Shown piece after piece: positions 8,467-16,461 of a stretch of 30,551 nucleotides of DNA (position 1 is its first letter; every line of letters begins with the position of its first letter). This DNA comes from CALBZH01 sp964538515 (GTDB taxonomy: Bacteria; Desulfobacterota; Syntrophobacteria; Syntrophobacterales; Syntrophobacteraceae). The stretch lies in the NCBI GenBank assembly GCA_964538515.1, contig CAZIEW010000072.1:1-30551 (forward strand), written 5' to 3'. The translations under genes and the position numbers were made by a program. The notes below the pieces were generated by a model. The model saw only the letters and a list, made by a program, of their open reading frames with translations, did no database searches and was not told the origin of the DNA.

Positions 8467-8631
8467 GACCGGTTATGAATCCTCTTCTGGGGGAAGGCCA
8501 GTCCCGCGCCCGACCGGCTCTGTTTTAACGCTTGAGGTCATGGCCCGCATCATTTAAGCTTCTCCGCTCGATCGACGCTATGGCTGAGACGTTTAAAAGG
8601 TAATCACTGCTTCAGGGAAAGGATCTTCTTC

Positions 8632-10512
8632 GTGTCGGTTCTGCAGCTCTCCCCCGCCCAGCTCGAGGCGGTTCGACATATTGCCACGCCCACGATCATT
8701 GCCGCTGGAGCCGGCAGCGGCAAGACGCGAACGCTCACGGCGAAGATTGCCCACCTGGTCCGGGACCTCGGTTACGACCCCGGTCGGATTCTTGCCATCA
8801 CATTCACCAACAAGGCGGCTGCCGAGATGAAATCGAGGCTCAGCCGGGTGACGGGAATGCCCATGGAGCGATTTCCGTGGGTGCGTACGTTCCACAGCGC
8901 TTGTTTTCGGGTCCTCAAGGAGCACTGCGAGCTCCTCGGCTACCGAAAGCCGCTGCTCATCCATGACGACACCCAACAGAAGGGGCACCTCAAGAAGGTG
9001 CTGGCGGAGCTCGACCTGGACCGGAAATACCTGCAGGGTGCGATGGCCATGATCTCCCATGCCAAGAATTCGGGCTCTCCCATGGCCTACCTCAAAGTGT
9101 CGGCCAAATTGCCGCGCAAGACCGAAGTCTTCACCCTTTACAACGAAATGCTCGAGCGGAGCAACTCGGTCGATTTCGATGACATTCTGCTCCTGACCCG
9201 CGATCTGTTCTTGAAGTTTCCCGAAATCCGGAGCCACTACCAGGGCGCCTTCGATCATATTCTGGTCGACGAGTTCCAGGATTCCAACAGCATTCAAAAC
9301 GAGGTCATCGACCTGCTGCTGACCAACGGCAACCTGACCGTCGTCGGAGACGACTATCAATCCATCTACAAGTTCCGGGGAGCCGATCCGGCACACTTCA
9401 TCAACTTTCCAGAGAAATACCGGAACGCCAGGGTCTTTCGCCTCGAGGAGAACTACCGCTCGACGTCGGAGATCGTTGCGGCTTCGGATTATCTCATCGC
9501 CCACAATGCAAGTCGCATCGACAAGACCTGTTTCAGTCGCCGTCCCGGGGCGTCCATCGTGCTCGAAACGTTTCCGGACGATACCGAGGAGGCCCGATGG
9601 GTGGCGGATAAGTGCCGGCATTACACGGCCTACAAAAAGATCCCTCCGGAGCAGATCGCAATTCTTTACCGGACCAAGTTCACGTCGCTTCCCTTCGAGC
9701 GGGCGCTCCGGTACGCGCGGCTTCCCTACGCCATGATGGGAGCCCAGGGATTTTTTAAGCGCCGCGAGGTGCAGGACATCAATGCGTACCTGATCAGTGC
9801 CGTCAATGCCTCGGACGACATTTCCTTCGAGCGTATCTTGAACACCCCCAAGCGGGGGATCGGGCCGGCCGCCGTTAAGAACATCCTGGCAAACCGCCCC
9901 GAGGACGCGTCCTTTCAGGAATCATGCCGGCACGCCGTGGCAAAGGGGTTTCTGCCCAAGAAGGTCACCGCGAAGCTGAGGGACCTCCTTGAGCTGCTGG
10001 AGATCGTCGGGGAGCTTTCCCCTGCGGAGGCTATGCGGCGTGTGGTGGACGAGGTCGATTACGAGGCTTACCTGCGGGGAGTCTCCGAGAACCGGGAGGA
10101 TTTCGACAGCCGCGTCGAAAACATCCAACAGATGATCGCCGATGCTTCGAAAAGCGCAGCCATCATCGACTACCTGGAAGACGCCCAGCTTATCCGGGAA
10201 GACCAGGACGAATCGGACGAAAGACTCGGGATCAGGCTGTCCACCATTCATGCGGCCAAGGGGCTGGAGTTCAAAGTCGTCTTCGTGGTGGCCTTGGAGG
10301 AGGGGGTCCTGCCGCATCACCGGTCGATCGGAAGCGATGACGATGCTTCCCGCGAAGGCATCGAGGAGGAGCGCCGCCTCATGTACGTCGCCATGACGCG
10401 GGCCTCCGACCTCCTCCATCTCTCCTGGTCCCGCTTTCGGAAAAACGAGACGATGGCCCGCAGTCGCTTCATCAAGGAAATCCCACCGCAGTACCTGTCG
10501 GCAGGCTCCTAG
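8632..10512 (+). CDS. UvrD/Rep-family superfamily 1 DNA helicase
   Basis: The protein has 626 residues with the full SF1A motif series: Walker A GAGSGKT (26-32), TFTNKAAAEM, Walker B DEFQDSN (about 213), motif III VGDDYQSIYKFRG, motif IV EENYRSTSEI, motif V STIHAAKGLEFKVVF and motif VI EERRLMYVAMTRA. It should be a 3'-5' ATP-driven DNA translocase acting in repair or replication restart, closest in size to Rep/PcrA. The start is a GTG; a weak GGGAAAGGA precedes it. The TAG stop (10510-10512) is part of the CTAG end of a miniature element, so the last residues may differ from the ancestral protein. The C-terminus ends soon after the SRFIKEIP segment, near the normal end for short family members. 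Confidence 0.95.
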   Translation: MSVLQLSPAQLEAVRHIATPTIIAAGAGSGKTRTLTAKIAHLVRDLGYDPGRILAITFTNKAAAEMKSRLSRVTGMPMERFPWVRTFHSACFRVLKEHCELLGYRKPLLIHDDTQQKGHLKKVLAELDLDRKYLQGAMAMISHAKNSGSPMAYLKVSAKLPRKTEVFTLYNEMLERSNSVDFDDILLLTRDLFLKFPEIRSHYQGAFDHILVDEFQDSNSIQNEVIDLLLTNGNLTVVGDDYQSIYKFRGADPAHFINFPEKYRNARVFRLEENYRSTSEIVAASDYLIAHNASRIDKTCFSRRPGASIVLETFPDDTEEARWVADKCRHYTAYKKIPPEQIAILYRTKFTSLPFERALRYARLPYAMMGAQGFFKRREVQDINAYLISAVNASDDISFERILNTPKRGIGPAAVKNILANRPEDASFQESCRHAVAKGFLPKKVTAKLRDLLELLEIVGELSPAEAMRRVVDEVDYEAYLRGVSENREDFDSRVENIQQMIADASKSAAIIDYLEDAQLIREDQDESDERLGIRLSTIHAAKGLEFKVVFVVALEEGVLPHHRSIGSDDDASREGIEEERRLMYVAMTRASDLLHLSWSRFRKNETMARSRFIKEIPPQYLSAGS

Positions 10513-10620
10513 TGCTCTGCCGACTTTGTTTCGCTGGGTACACCCCCCTTTGATTCCCCCATCGAGGTGGGGGGTGGGGGTGTACTTTTGCCCGGCAAAA
10601 CCAATTTGACGAAGTACTAG
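10509..10620 (+). repeat. CTAG-ended miniature inverted-repeat element, copy 1
   Basis: This 112-bp element starts CTAGTGCTCTGCCGA and ends TTTGACGAAGTACTAG, imperfect terminal inverted repeats of about 16 bp. The interior holds a long G/C-run palindrome. An inverted second copy is at 13580-13688, clearly alignable over the whole length. TCC lies immediately outside both ends of both copies when read in the same orientation, either a 3-bp duplication or a target preference. It contains no gene and would need a transposase from elsewhere. Its left end overlaps the helicase stop codon. Confidence 0.85.
10538..10589 (+). terminator. Hairpin inside the miniature element, probable helicase terminator
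   Basis: GTACACCCCC (10538-10547) is the perfect reverse complement of GGGGGTGTAC (10576-10585), and TTTT follows at once. The loop is 28 bases long and itself C/G-rich. Lying 26 bases past the helicase stop, it can serve as an intrinsic terminator brought in by the element. Copy 2 has a less perfect version. Confidence 0.5.
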
Positions 10621-10723
10621 TCCGCAGCCACCCATCCAACTGCCCCAAGTGCGACGCAATGACGTTCGCTGATGTTGTGGATTCTCTCCTGGAATGGCGC
10701 TGGAAGTGGAGCCGAGAGCTCCT

Positions 10724-11689
10724 TCAAAGGAGCCTCTCTTGCTTTGTGGTTTTTGCAGGGAGCAGGTGTACCTTTCTGTGAAACACCACCGAGTCCGCGG
10801 AATAGATGCCCAGGGCGGACCAAATCATCACGAACGTCCCGATCTGAACCCAGGAGATGGGCTCCCGAAAAACGAAGACGGCAAAGAGGAAAAAGCAGCT
10901 GGGCACCATGTACTGCATGAAGCCCAGGGTCGATAGGCGCAGCCTTCTTGCGCCGAGGGTGAACAGAAGGAGCGGCAGGGCTGTGGCCAGGGCCGAGGCT
11001 ATGAGGAGCAGATCCGTGCTCAGGCCCATGTGCAAGAAAGCCCCTCGGCCCGTCGCGTAGAGGTAGCCGAGGTATCCCAAGGTCGGCGGGAGGAGGAGGA
11101 GCGTTTCGACCGTCAGCCCCACCAGGGCGCTCACCGGCGTGATCTTGCGTACGAGCCCGTAGAGGCCGAACGTGAAGGCCAACGTGAGAGCGACCCAGGG
11201 AAAACGCCCCAGTCCAAGAGTCAGGTGCAGCACGCCCGCTGCGGCCAACAGGACCGCGAGCAGCTGCGCCCGCCGCAACCGCTCCCTCAAGAAAACCACG
11301 CCGAGCAGGACGTTGAAGAGCGGGTTGATGTAGTAGCCGAGACTCGCTTGCAGAACCAGCCCGTTGTTCACGGACCAGATGAAGAGCAGCCAGTTGGTGG
11401 CGACGAATAGCGTGGTCGCAAGCAGTGTCAGGATTGAGCGTGGATTCTTGAGGGCGGACAGGAGCTCACCGGTCTTGCCCTGGAGCGCCACCAGGGGAAT
11501 CACGAAAAAGAAGGACCACAGCACGCGGTGCAGAACGATCTCGAACGAGGGAACCGAGGCCAGGGTCTTCCAGTAGATGGGGCTCAGTCCCCAGATCAGG
11601 AAGGCTGAGCCGGCATAGGCCAGTCCTTGTATGCCTTCTCGAGGGTCGGAGCCCGGTTCCACACATGCTTTCGACGCTTCGTCGGTCAA
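10724..11689 (-). CDS. rarD: RarD-type EamA-family transporter
   Basis: The protein has 321 residues with about ten membrane helices in two EamA halves. The start of the first half, GSAFLIWGLSPIYWKTL, followed by EIVLHRVLWSFFF, is typical of RarD, the group named after chloramphenicol-sensitivity protein. The physiological substrate of RarD proteins is not established. The start is a TTG at 11687-11689 with AGGGGGG just upstream; a GTG about 24 bases further in is an alternative. The gene follows the YcaO gene on the same strand after about 70 bases and may be cotranscribed with it. The region between its stop and the miniature element (10621-10723) shows nothing notable. Confidence 0.88.
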   Translation of the reverse strand: MTDEASKACVEPGSDPREGIQGLAYAGSAFLIWGLSPIYWKTLASVPSFEIVLHRVLWSFFFVIPLVALQGKTGELLSALKNPRSILTLLATTLFVATNWLLFIWSVNNGLVLQASLGYYINPLFNVLLGVVFLRERLRRAQLLAVLLAAAGVLHLTLGLGRFPWVALTLAFTFGLYGLVRKITPVSALVGLTVETLLLLPPTLGYLGYLYATGRGAFLHMGLSTDLLLIASALATALPLLLFTLGARRLRLSTLGFMQYMVPSCFFLFAVFVFREPISWVQIGTFVMIWSALGIYSADSVVFHRKVHLLPAKTTKQERLL

Positions 11690-11758
11690 TGACCCCCCTC
11701 TAGTACCGGCCCAAGATCAGCCCTTCGACCGCTCAGATCAGTCGCCTTTTCAGACCGT

Positions 11759-13507
11759 TCAGCCCCGAATCCCTTCTGCTCTCAACTGGGCCTCCAGCCT
11801 CGCGATATTGTCTCGGGCAAAATCGATGGTCGGATCCAATTCCAAGGCAATCTTATAAAGTTTGATCGCTTCTTCTCGGAATCCCAGCTCCCTGAGGTTC
11901 GATCCAATATTCGCATAATCGATCCCCGAGCCTGGGTCGAGCTCGATGGCCCGCTCAAAGGCGGTGATGGCGTCCTGGTGGTTCTTGAGCATGTAATAGC
12001 AGAAACCGCGCAGATTGTAGATCTCCTTGAGTTGATCGTTGTGCTCCTCCGCGGCACCCAATGCGCCGAGGGCGTCGTCGTATTGCCCCAGATCCTTGTG
12101 GCAGGAGGCCAAGTGAACGTAAATGCTGGCAATCTCCCTGGGATCCGGATCCTGGTCCAAAGCCTTTTTGAAAAGCTCGAGCGCGTTTGCCACATCGCCC
12201 TGCAGCTCCAGGCTGTGTGCCAGGAAAAAGGTTAGGTCGTAGCGCGGACCGAAATGGCTGAGGATCCGGTCCATGTGCGCGGCCATGTCGTCACCCTGAT
12301 GGCTCCGAAGCAAGGTGCGCGCGGCGTGCTGGGCGAAGTCCGTATCGCGCGTCCGATCGAGAAAGTGGGCTCCGGGAATGATGGTGTAGACGGCGGGAAC
12401 CTGCAGCAGGGGGTGGGTGACATTCACCACGAAGACTTCGAGGCCGATCTTCGCGAGCGCCTCCACGCACCGGTCGATTTCAATCCGCAGGTTGTCGTTA
12501 TCCAGGTTGGGAAGCGAATGAATCGAGACCGTACCGCTTCCATCCATAAGGTAACGAGCTTCCTCCAAGGACGTGTACTTGGGGAGCGTCGGCTTGTAGG
12601 ACGTGTGCGTCTGAAAGTCGCCCGCAAGCTGGGCAATTTCGGTAAGTGCGCGGCAGAGCGACTTCTCTGGATTCGATGTGGTGCCCGCGGTGAAGACGAT
12701 CTCGCTCTTATCGGGGTACGTGGACGGGTCGTAAGCCAGCGCCCCAACGGTCGGGATCCCCGTATCAAGCGAAAAATCAGACACATACAAGTTGATTCCC
12801 TGGCTGCGGAACCGCTCGACCAGCTCAACGGCCGCGGGGTCGCGCAGGGAGCCCAGGTCGATCGACGCCGTGCGCCGGCGCTCATAGCTGATGATTGACC
12901 CCACATGCCGCTCGACCACTTCGCAGAGGCTCTGCAAAATGGCTTCCTCCAGCGTGTTTCCGGATGCCGGTCCGTTGTACTCGTTGATGAGATAGAACCA
13001 GTCGATGGGCACCAGCTGATCCTGCTTGTGGGTGAGGTTGTATGCGCTCACCCATCGCAGGGGAAACTCCTCCAGGAACGATCGGCAGAGCTCATCCGGC
13101 GTGCTTGAATCGTAAACCGAGCGTTTGAGGAGTGCGGGCGAAAGGGCTTGAGATGCAACGTCCGCGTACCGGCAGGTGGGGAATGGATGGTGCTGAATGA
13201 AATGAAAAAAGCTGAACCGTTCGAGGAGCTCCATGAGTGCGCTGGCTTCGGATTGCTCCGGGGTTGCGCCTTTGCCCATCTGCTTTTTGGTGCCCGTTAC
13301 CCGCGTGGCATCCTCGCCGCAAAGACTGATGTAGACGGGAATGCCCAGTCGACCCGTGTCGATGCGCATGGTTCGGGTGAGGATGTCCAAGCGCAGCAGG
13401 CTCAGCCGCTCCCGGGCCCAAGCGAGGGTTTCAGACGGGGTGCGGACCTTGTCCTGGTCATGTCGAAACGCTTTGTAGCAGTCGCGAAGCGCAATGGTTG
13501 AGCTCAT
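11759..13507 (-). CDS. YcaO-domain protein with C-terminal TPR repeats
   Basis: This 582-residue protein begins with a YcaO domain. Its ATP/Mg-binding helices are visible: GKGATPEQSEASALMELLER (79-98 region), EEAILQSLCEVVERH (about 187-201) and EKSLCRALTEIAQL. From about residue 435 a run of TPR-like helices follows (for example IYVHLASCHKDLGQYDDALG and AITAFERAIELDPGSG). YcaO enzymes phosphorylate backbone amides to make azolines, thioamides or amidines; E. coli YcaO helps RimO modify ribosomal protein S12. The proline-rich C-terminus of azoline-forming YcaOs is absent. No TfuA, RimO or precursor peptide gene is nearby. The ATG at 13507 is chosen because AGGAGA lies 7 bases upstream; the longer open frame runs back into the second miniature element. 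Confidence 0.9.
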   Translation of the reverse strand: MSSTIALRDCYKAFRHDQDKVRTPSETLAWARERLSLLRLDILTRTMRIDTGRLGIPVYISLCGEDATRVTGTKKQMGKGATPEQSEASALMELLERFSFFHFIQHHPFPTCRYADVASQALSPALLKRSVYDSSTPDELCRSFLEEFPLRWVSAYNLTHKQDQLVPIDWFYLINEYNGPASGNTLEEAILQSLCEVVERHVGSIISYERRRTASIDLGSLRDPAAVELVERFRSQGINLYVSDFSLDTGIPTVGALAYDPSTYPDKSEIVFTAGTTSNPEKSLCRALTEIAQLAGDFQTHTSYKPTLPKYTSLEEARYLMDGSGTVSIHSLPNLDNDNLRIEIDRCVEALAKIGLEVFVVNVTHPLLQVPAVYTIIPGAHFLDRTRDTDFAQHAARTLLRSHQGDDMAAHMDRILSHFGPRYDLTFFLAHSLELQGDVANALELFKKALDQDPDPREIASIYVHLASCHKDLGQYDDALGALGAAEEHNDQLKEIYNLRGFCYYMLKNHQDAITAFERAIELDPGSGIDYANIGSNLRELGFREEAIKLYKIALELDPTIDFARDNIARLEAQLRAEGIRG

Positions 13508-13579
13508 GGTGGTCTCCTGAGAATTAGATCCTGCATCTGGCATCGCGTCCGCATGAATGAGCAAATCCGCCATGCTGGA

Positions 13580-13688
13580 CCAGTGCTCCGTCAAAGAAGT
13601 TATGCCGGGCAAGAAAACACCCCCCACCCCCCTCGAGGGAGAATCACAGGAGGGTGTACCTTGCGAAACAACGTTGACAGAGCACTAG
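13580..13688 (-). repeat. CTAG-ended miniature inverted-repeat element, copy 2
   Basis: Read on the minus strand, this 109-bp copy begins CTAGTGCTCTGTCAACG and ends ACGGAGCACTGG, aligning end to end with copy 1 and sharing the inner TGCCCGGCA and ACACCC/GGGTG blocks. One outer end has drifted from CTAG to CTGG. TCC again flanks both ends. Its CTAG end gives the RNase D gene its TAG stop (13685-13687), so both copies receive a gene through the same end. It lies about 70 bases upstream of the YcaO start and may carry or displace its promoter. Confidence 0.85.
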
Positions 13689-14575
13689 GAAGTGGCATTC
13701 GCTCCCTCGGCGCGGTGCTCCCATTTGCGGATCACGGAAAGCAGGTGGCCGGCTGATCGGCTGTTGTGGAAGGGGCGGGGGAGTCCCTTGATTTTCACGA
13801 AATCTTCAAGGCTCTTGGGGCGGTTTGTGGCCAGGCGGACCAGCGTTTCATCAGACAGCACCCGGAACGGAGCACGATCGCGGCGCCTGGCCTCGCGGTC
13901 GCGATACAGGTAGAGTGCTCGGAGGACGCTTCTGCCGACCGGATCCAACGACCGGGCACCTCGGATCTGGATGAAGCCCTCCGGATGAAATACCTTCTGC
14001 TGGGCTTCCTGCTCTCCGGTTCGCTCAGAGACCTCCTTGGCCGTATCCCACAGCTCCCTGGCGACCAAGTCCGTGGCCAGCAGGTGGCGCAAGGCGAGCA
14101 GGTGGTGCGTATCAAGCCGGGCGTAATCCAGTTGCTGCTCCGAAAGCGGGCGTCTCCCCCAGTCGCAGCGCTGCCATTTCTTGTTGAGCGTCACGTCGAA
14201 ATGCTGGTGCAGGATCTTTGCCAGTCCCAGCTCCTTGTAGCCCAGCAGCTTGCACGCGACGGCCGTGTCGAACAAGTTATGGAATTCGAAATGAAAATCC
14301 CGCTTGAGTCCGAGAACGTCGTTGGGGGCCGCGTGAAAAACCTTTTCGATGGAGGGATCCGCGAAGGCATCCTGCAGGGGGCTCAGATCCTCGATCGCAA
14401 ACGGGTCGATGATGAAATCGTCTTCGGGGGTCGAGATCTGGATGAGGCACACGCGCTCGAAATAGGCGTAGAAACTGTTGGATTCCGTGTCGATGGCAAT
14501 GTGGGTGGTGTGCCTGAGCGCTTCGATCAGGCGCTTGAGCGCGGTGGGTTCTTCAATGACAACAACGGGCTTCAT
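13685..14575 (-). CDS. rnd: Ribonuclease D (DEDDy exonuclease with one HRDC domain)
   Basis: The protein has 296 residues. The 3'-5' exonuclease active site is complete: D29 and E31 in IDTESNS, D86 in HAAPNDVLGL, and Y151 and D155 in YARLDTHHL, the DEDDy pattern of RNase D. One HRDC domain follows at about 212-285. RNase D trims 3' ends of tRNA precursors and other stable RNAs. E. coli RNase D has 375 residues and two HRDC-like domains, so this one is short; its stop codon is donated by the inserted miniature element, which may have removed the C-terminal part. The ATG has AGGAAA about 8 bases upstream. It is divergent from the Smr gene. Confidence 0.92.
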   Translation of the reverse strand: MKPVVVIEEPTALKRLIEALRHTTHIAIDTESNSFYAYFERVCLIQISTPEDDFIIDPFAIEDLSPLQDAFADPSIEKVFHAAPNDVLGLKRDFHFEFHNLFDTAVACKLLGYKELGLAKILHQHFDVTLNKKWQRCDWGRRPLSEQQLDYARLDTHHLLALRHLLATDLVARELWDTAKEVSERTGEQEAQQKVFHPEGFIQIRGARSLDPVGRSVLRALYLYRDREARRRDRAPFRVLSDETLVRLATNRPKSLEDFVKIKGLPRPFHNSRSAGHLLSVIRKWEHRAEGANATS

Positions 14576-14630
14576 GAAAGAGTTTCCTGTGCCTCACTCC
14601 TATGATATCAGTAGGACGAAAGCGAGTAGA

Positions 14631-15404
14631 ATGATGACCCGACGAAAACGCTCCAAGACTCATTCTATGCATCGCGGCTCCCCACGGACGCCTACTGTGC
14701 AGGGCTTCTATACCCCCTTTGGCGGCTTAGATCAACACCTCACGAGAACAGCCCGGGAAAAATCGCGGCCGCCGGCCCAATCCTCGCTGGAGCCGCCGAA
14801 AACGGGGACTCTTCCTTCTCCTCCGCTTCCGGACCATGATGATGAGGTTTTTCGTCGGGCAATGGCCGATGTGGTACCCCTGAATCATGAGCCAGAGCTG
14901 ATTCCCGCACCCCGGGGTCGAGCCGTGCGGCCGAGGTTCCGGTCGATTGAAGACGAAGAGGTGTACTCCCATCTGAAGCGTTTGGTGGAGGGGGAGAGCG
15001 ACTTCGAGCTGACGTATTCCGACGAATATGTGGACGGTGCCGTCGTGGGGCTTTCCCCCAAAGTCCTCAAGGCGCTTCGCTCCGGAGACTACAGCTACCA
15101 GGACTACGTGGATCTTCACGGTCTGAATCGGGCCGAGGCCCGCGAGGCTGTCGTGGACTTCGTGAGCCGGAGCTTCGTTCGGAAGCACCGTTGCGTGCTG
15201 ATTATCCCCGGTCGGGGCCTCAACTCGGAGGACAAGCAACCGGTTTTGAAGGAACGGCTCGTGGTCTGGCTGACCCAGGCCCCGCTCAAACGGATGGTTC
15301 TCGCCTTCGCCTCGGCCCGCTCCTACGACGGGGGTGCGGGCGCCTTCTATGTGCTCCTGCGTCGGCACCAGAAGAAGGGGACCTTTCTCGTCCCCGCCCG
15401 ATAA
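14631..15404 (+). CDS. Smr-domain protein (putative nuclease)
   Basis: The protein has 257 residues if the first of two adjacent ATGs (14631, 14634) is used; the frame is open further upstream but overlaps the RNase D gene. The N-terminal 80 residues are basic and proline-rich and probably disordered. The C-terminal part is an Smr domain: YVDLHGLNRAEAREAV, then the loop VLIIPGRGLNSEDKQPVLK, and finally a GGAGAFYVLLRR end. The DxH (DLHG) and glycine-loop motifs are those of the catalytic Smr fold of MutS2 and of stand-alone Smr proteins, which nick DNA or RNA. It stands alone here without MutS core domains. The ribosome-binding site is weak. Confidence 0.9.
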   Translation: MMTRRKRSKTHSMHRGSPRTPTVQGFYTPFGGLDQHLTRTAREKSRPPAQSSLEPPKTGTLPSPPLPDHDDEVFRRAMADVVPLNHEPELIPAPRGRAVRPRFRSIEDEEVYSHLKRLVEGESDFELTYSDEYVDGAVVGLSPKVLKALRSGDYSYQDYVDLHGLNRAEAREAVVDFVSRSFVRKHRCVLIIPGRGLNSEDKQPVLKERLVVWLTQAPLKRMVLAFASARSYDGGAGAFYVLLRRHQKKGTFLVPAR

Positions 15405-15456
15405 GGGCTCATTGTCAGATCAGCTTTGCCATTTCCGATTCCATGTGAGGAGAATC

Positions 15457-16455
15457 ATGATCGCGCATATCCTCCGATGGCGGCGGACCCTGCTGCTTGT
15501 CAGCGCCCTTTGCCTCATGGGCTGCCAATTCAAGGCGGATAAAGAAACCCAAGGCACACCGCTCAGGCTCTCAATGGGCGTCCGGCCTGCTCCCGAGTCC
15601 GCTCTGATCGCCTTGGCCGACGAAAAGGGCTACTTCAAGGAGGCCGGCCTCGACGTCACCATTACCCTGTACCCAGCGGGCCTTTTGGCCCTCGAGGCCT
15701 CGGTGCGCGGAGAGGTGGAGGTCGCGACCATTGCCGATATCGCGTTTGCTTCGAAGATGCTCGATGAGCCGTCGCTCAGGGTGCTTGCGTCGATCGGATT
15801 TTCGACCGCAAGCCAGATCGTGGCAAGGAGGGACCGGGCGATTGACAAGCCCTCGGATTTAAAAGGCAAAAGGATCGGCTTCAGCCCCGATACGACCAGC
15901 GACTATTTTCTCTACACATTCCTTCTCACCGAAAGCATCTCCCCCAAAGACGTGTCCGCCGTCCCGATCGCCCCGGGCAGACAGGCGGAAGCCGTCGCAA
16001 GCGGGGAGCTGGATGCCGTGTCCGCTTTCGACGTGTACGCCTTTGACGCCATGAAGCGGTTGGGAGACAAAGGGGTTGCTTGGGATTGTCAAAACAATTT
16101 GGGGTACCAATGGCTTTTGGCGACACAGGCGGGGCTTACGGAGAGGCCGGAGCGGTTCAGGCGCATGGTGAGGGCTCTCATAAAGGCCGAGCAATTCGCT
16201 CGCTTCCATGATGCTGAAGTCAAGAGGCTCCTTATCCGGAAGTGGGACCTCGATCCCGAGCTGTTGGAGAAGACCTTCCCGAAGATCAGGTTGAGCGTCA
16301 CATTCAGCCAGACCATCGCTGCCTCGCTCCGAGACTACAGCAGATGGAAAATGAAAAAGGAAGGCCGGCACGGATTGCCACCGGACGTCCTCGAGTTTTT
16401 ATACACGGGCGCCCTTGACGAGGTCGCTCCACGGGCGGTCACTTTGTTCAGGTAG
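15457..16455 (+). CDS. SsuA/NMT1-type solute-binding lipoprotein
   Basis: This 332-residue protein has a lipoprotein signal LCLMGC with C23 as the lipidated cysteine. The mature part resembles the NMT1/SsuA/TauA binding proteins for nitrate, sulfonate and pyrimidine precursors: ESALIALADEKGYFKEAGLDV near the start, DLKGKRIGFSPDTTSDYFL in the hinge region, and AVASGELDAVSAFD. The ATG has GAGGAG 6 bases upstream; the longer frame has no such site. No ABC permease or ATPase gene is present. The stop is only 6 bases before a giant sensor kinase, so a receptor role for that kinase is likely. The ligand is unknown. Confidence 0.88.
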   Translation: MIAHILRWRRTLLLVSALCLMGCQFKADKETQGTPLRLSMGVRPAPESALIALADEKGYFKEAGLDVTITLYPAGLLALEASVRGEVEVATIADIAFASKMLDEPSLRVLASIGFSTASQIVARRDRAIDKPSDLKGKRIGFSPDTTSDYFLYTFLLTESISPKDVSAVPIAPGRQAEAVASGELDAVSAFDVYAFDAMKRLGDKGVAWDCQNNLGYQWLLATQAGLTERPERFRRMVRALIKAEQFARFHDAEVKRLLIRKWDLDPELLEKTFPKIRLSVTFSQTIAASLRDYSRWKMKKEGRHGLPPDVLEFLYTGALDEVAPRAVTLFR

Positions 16456-16461
16456 GTCTGG

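Noticed and set aside
8593..9621. Minus-strand 342-codon frame inside the helicase gene
   Set aside because: The plus frame has all helicase motifs; the opposite frame is a by-product of GC-rich codon use.
13508..13627. Longer N-terminus for the YcaO protein
   Set aside because: The added 40 codons lie in the miniature element and spacer, and a good ribosome site precedes the ATG at 13507.
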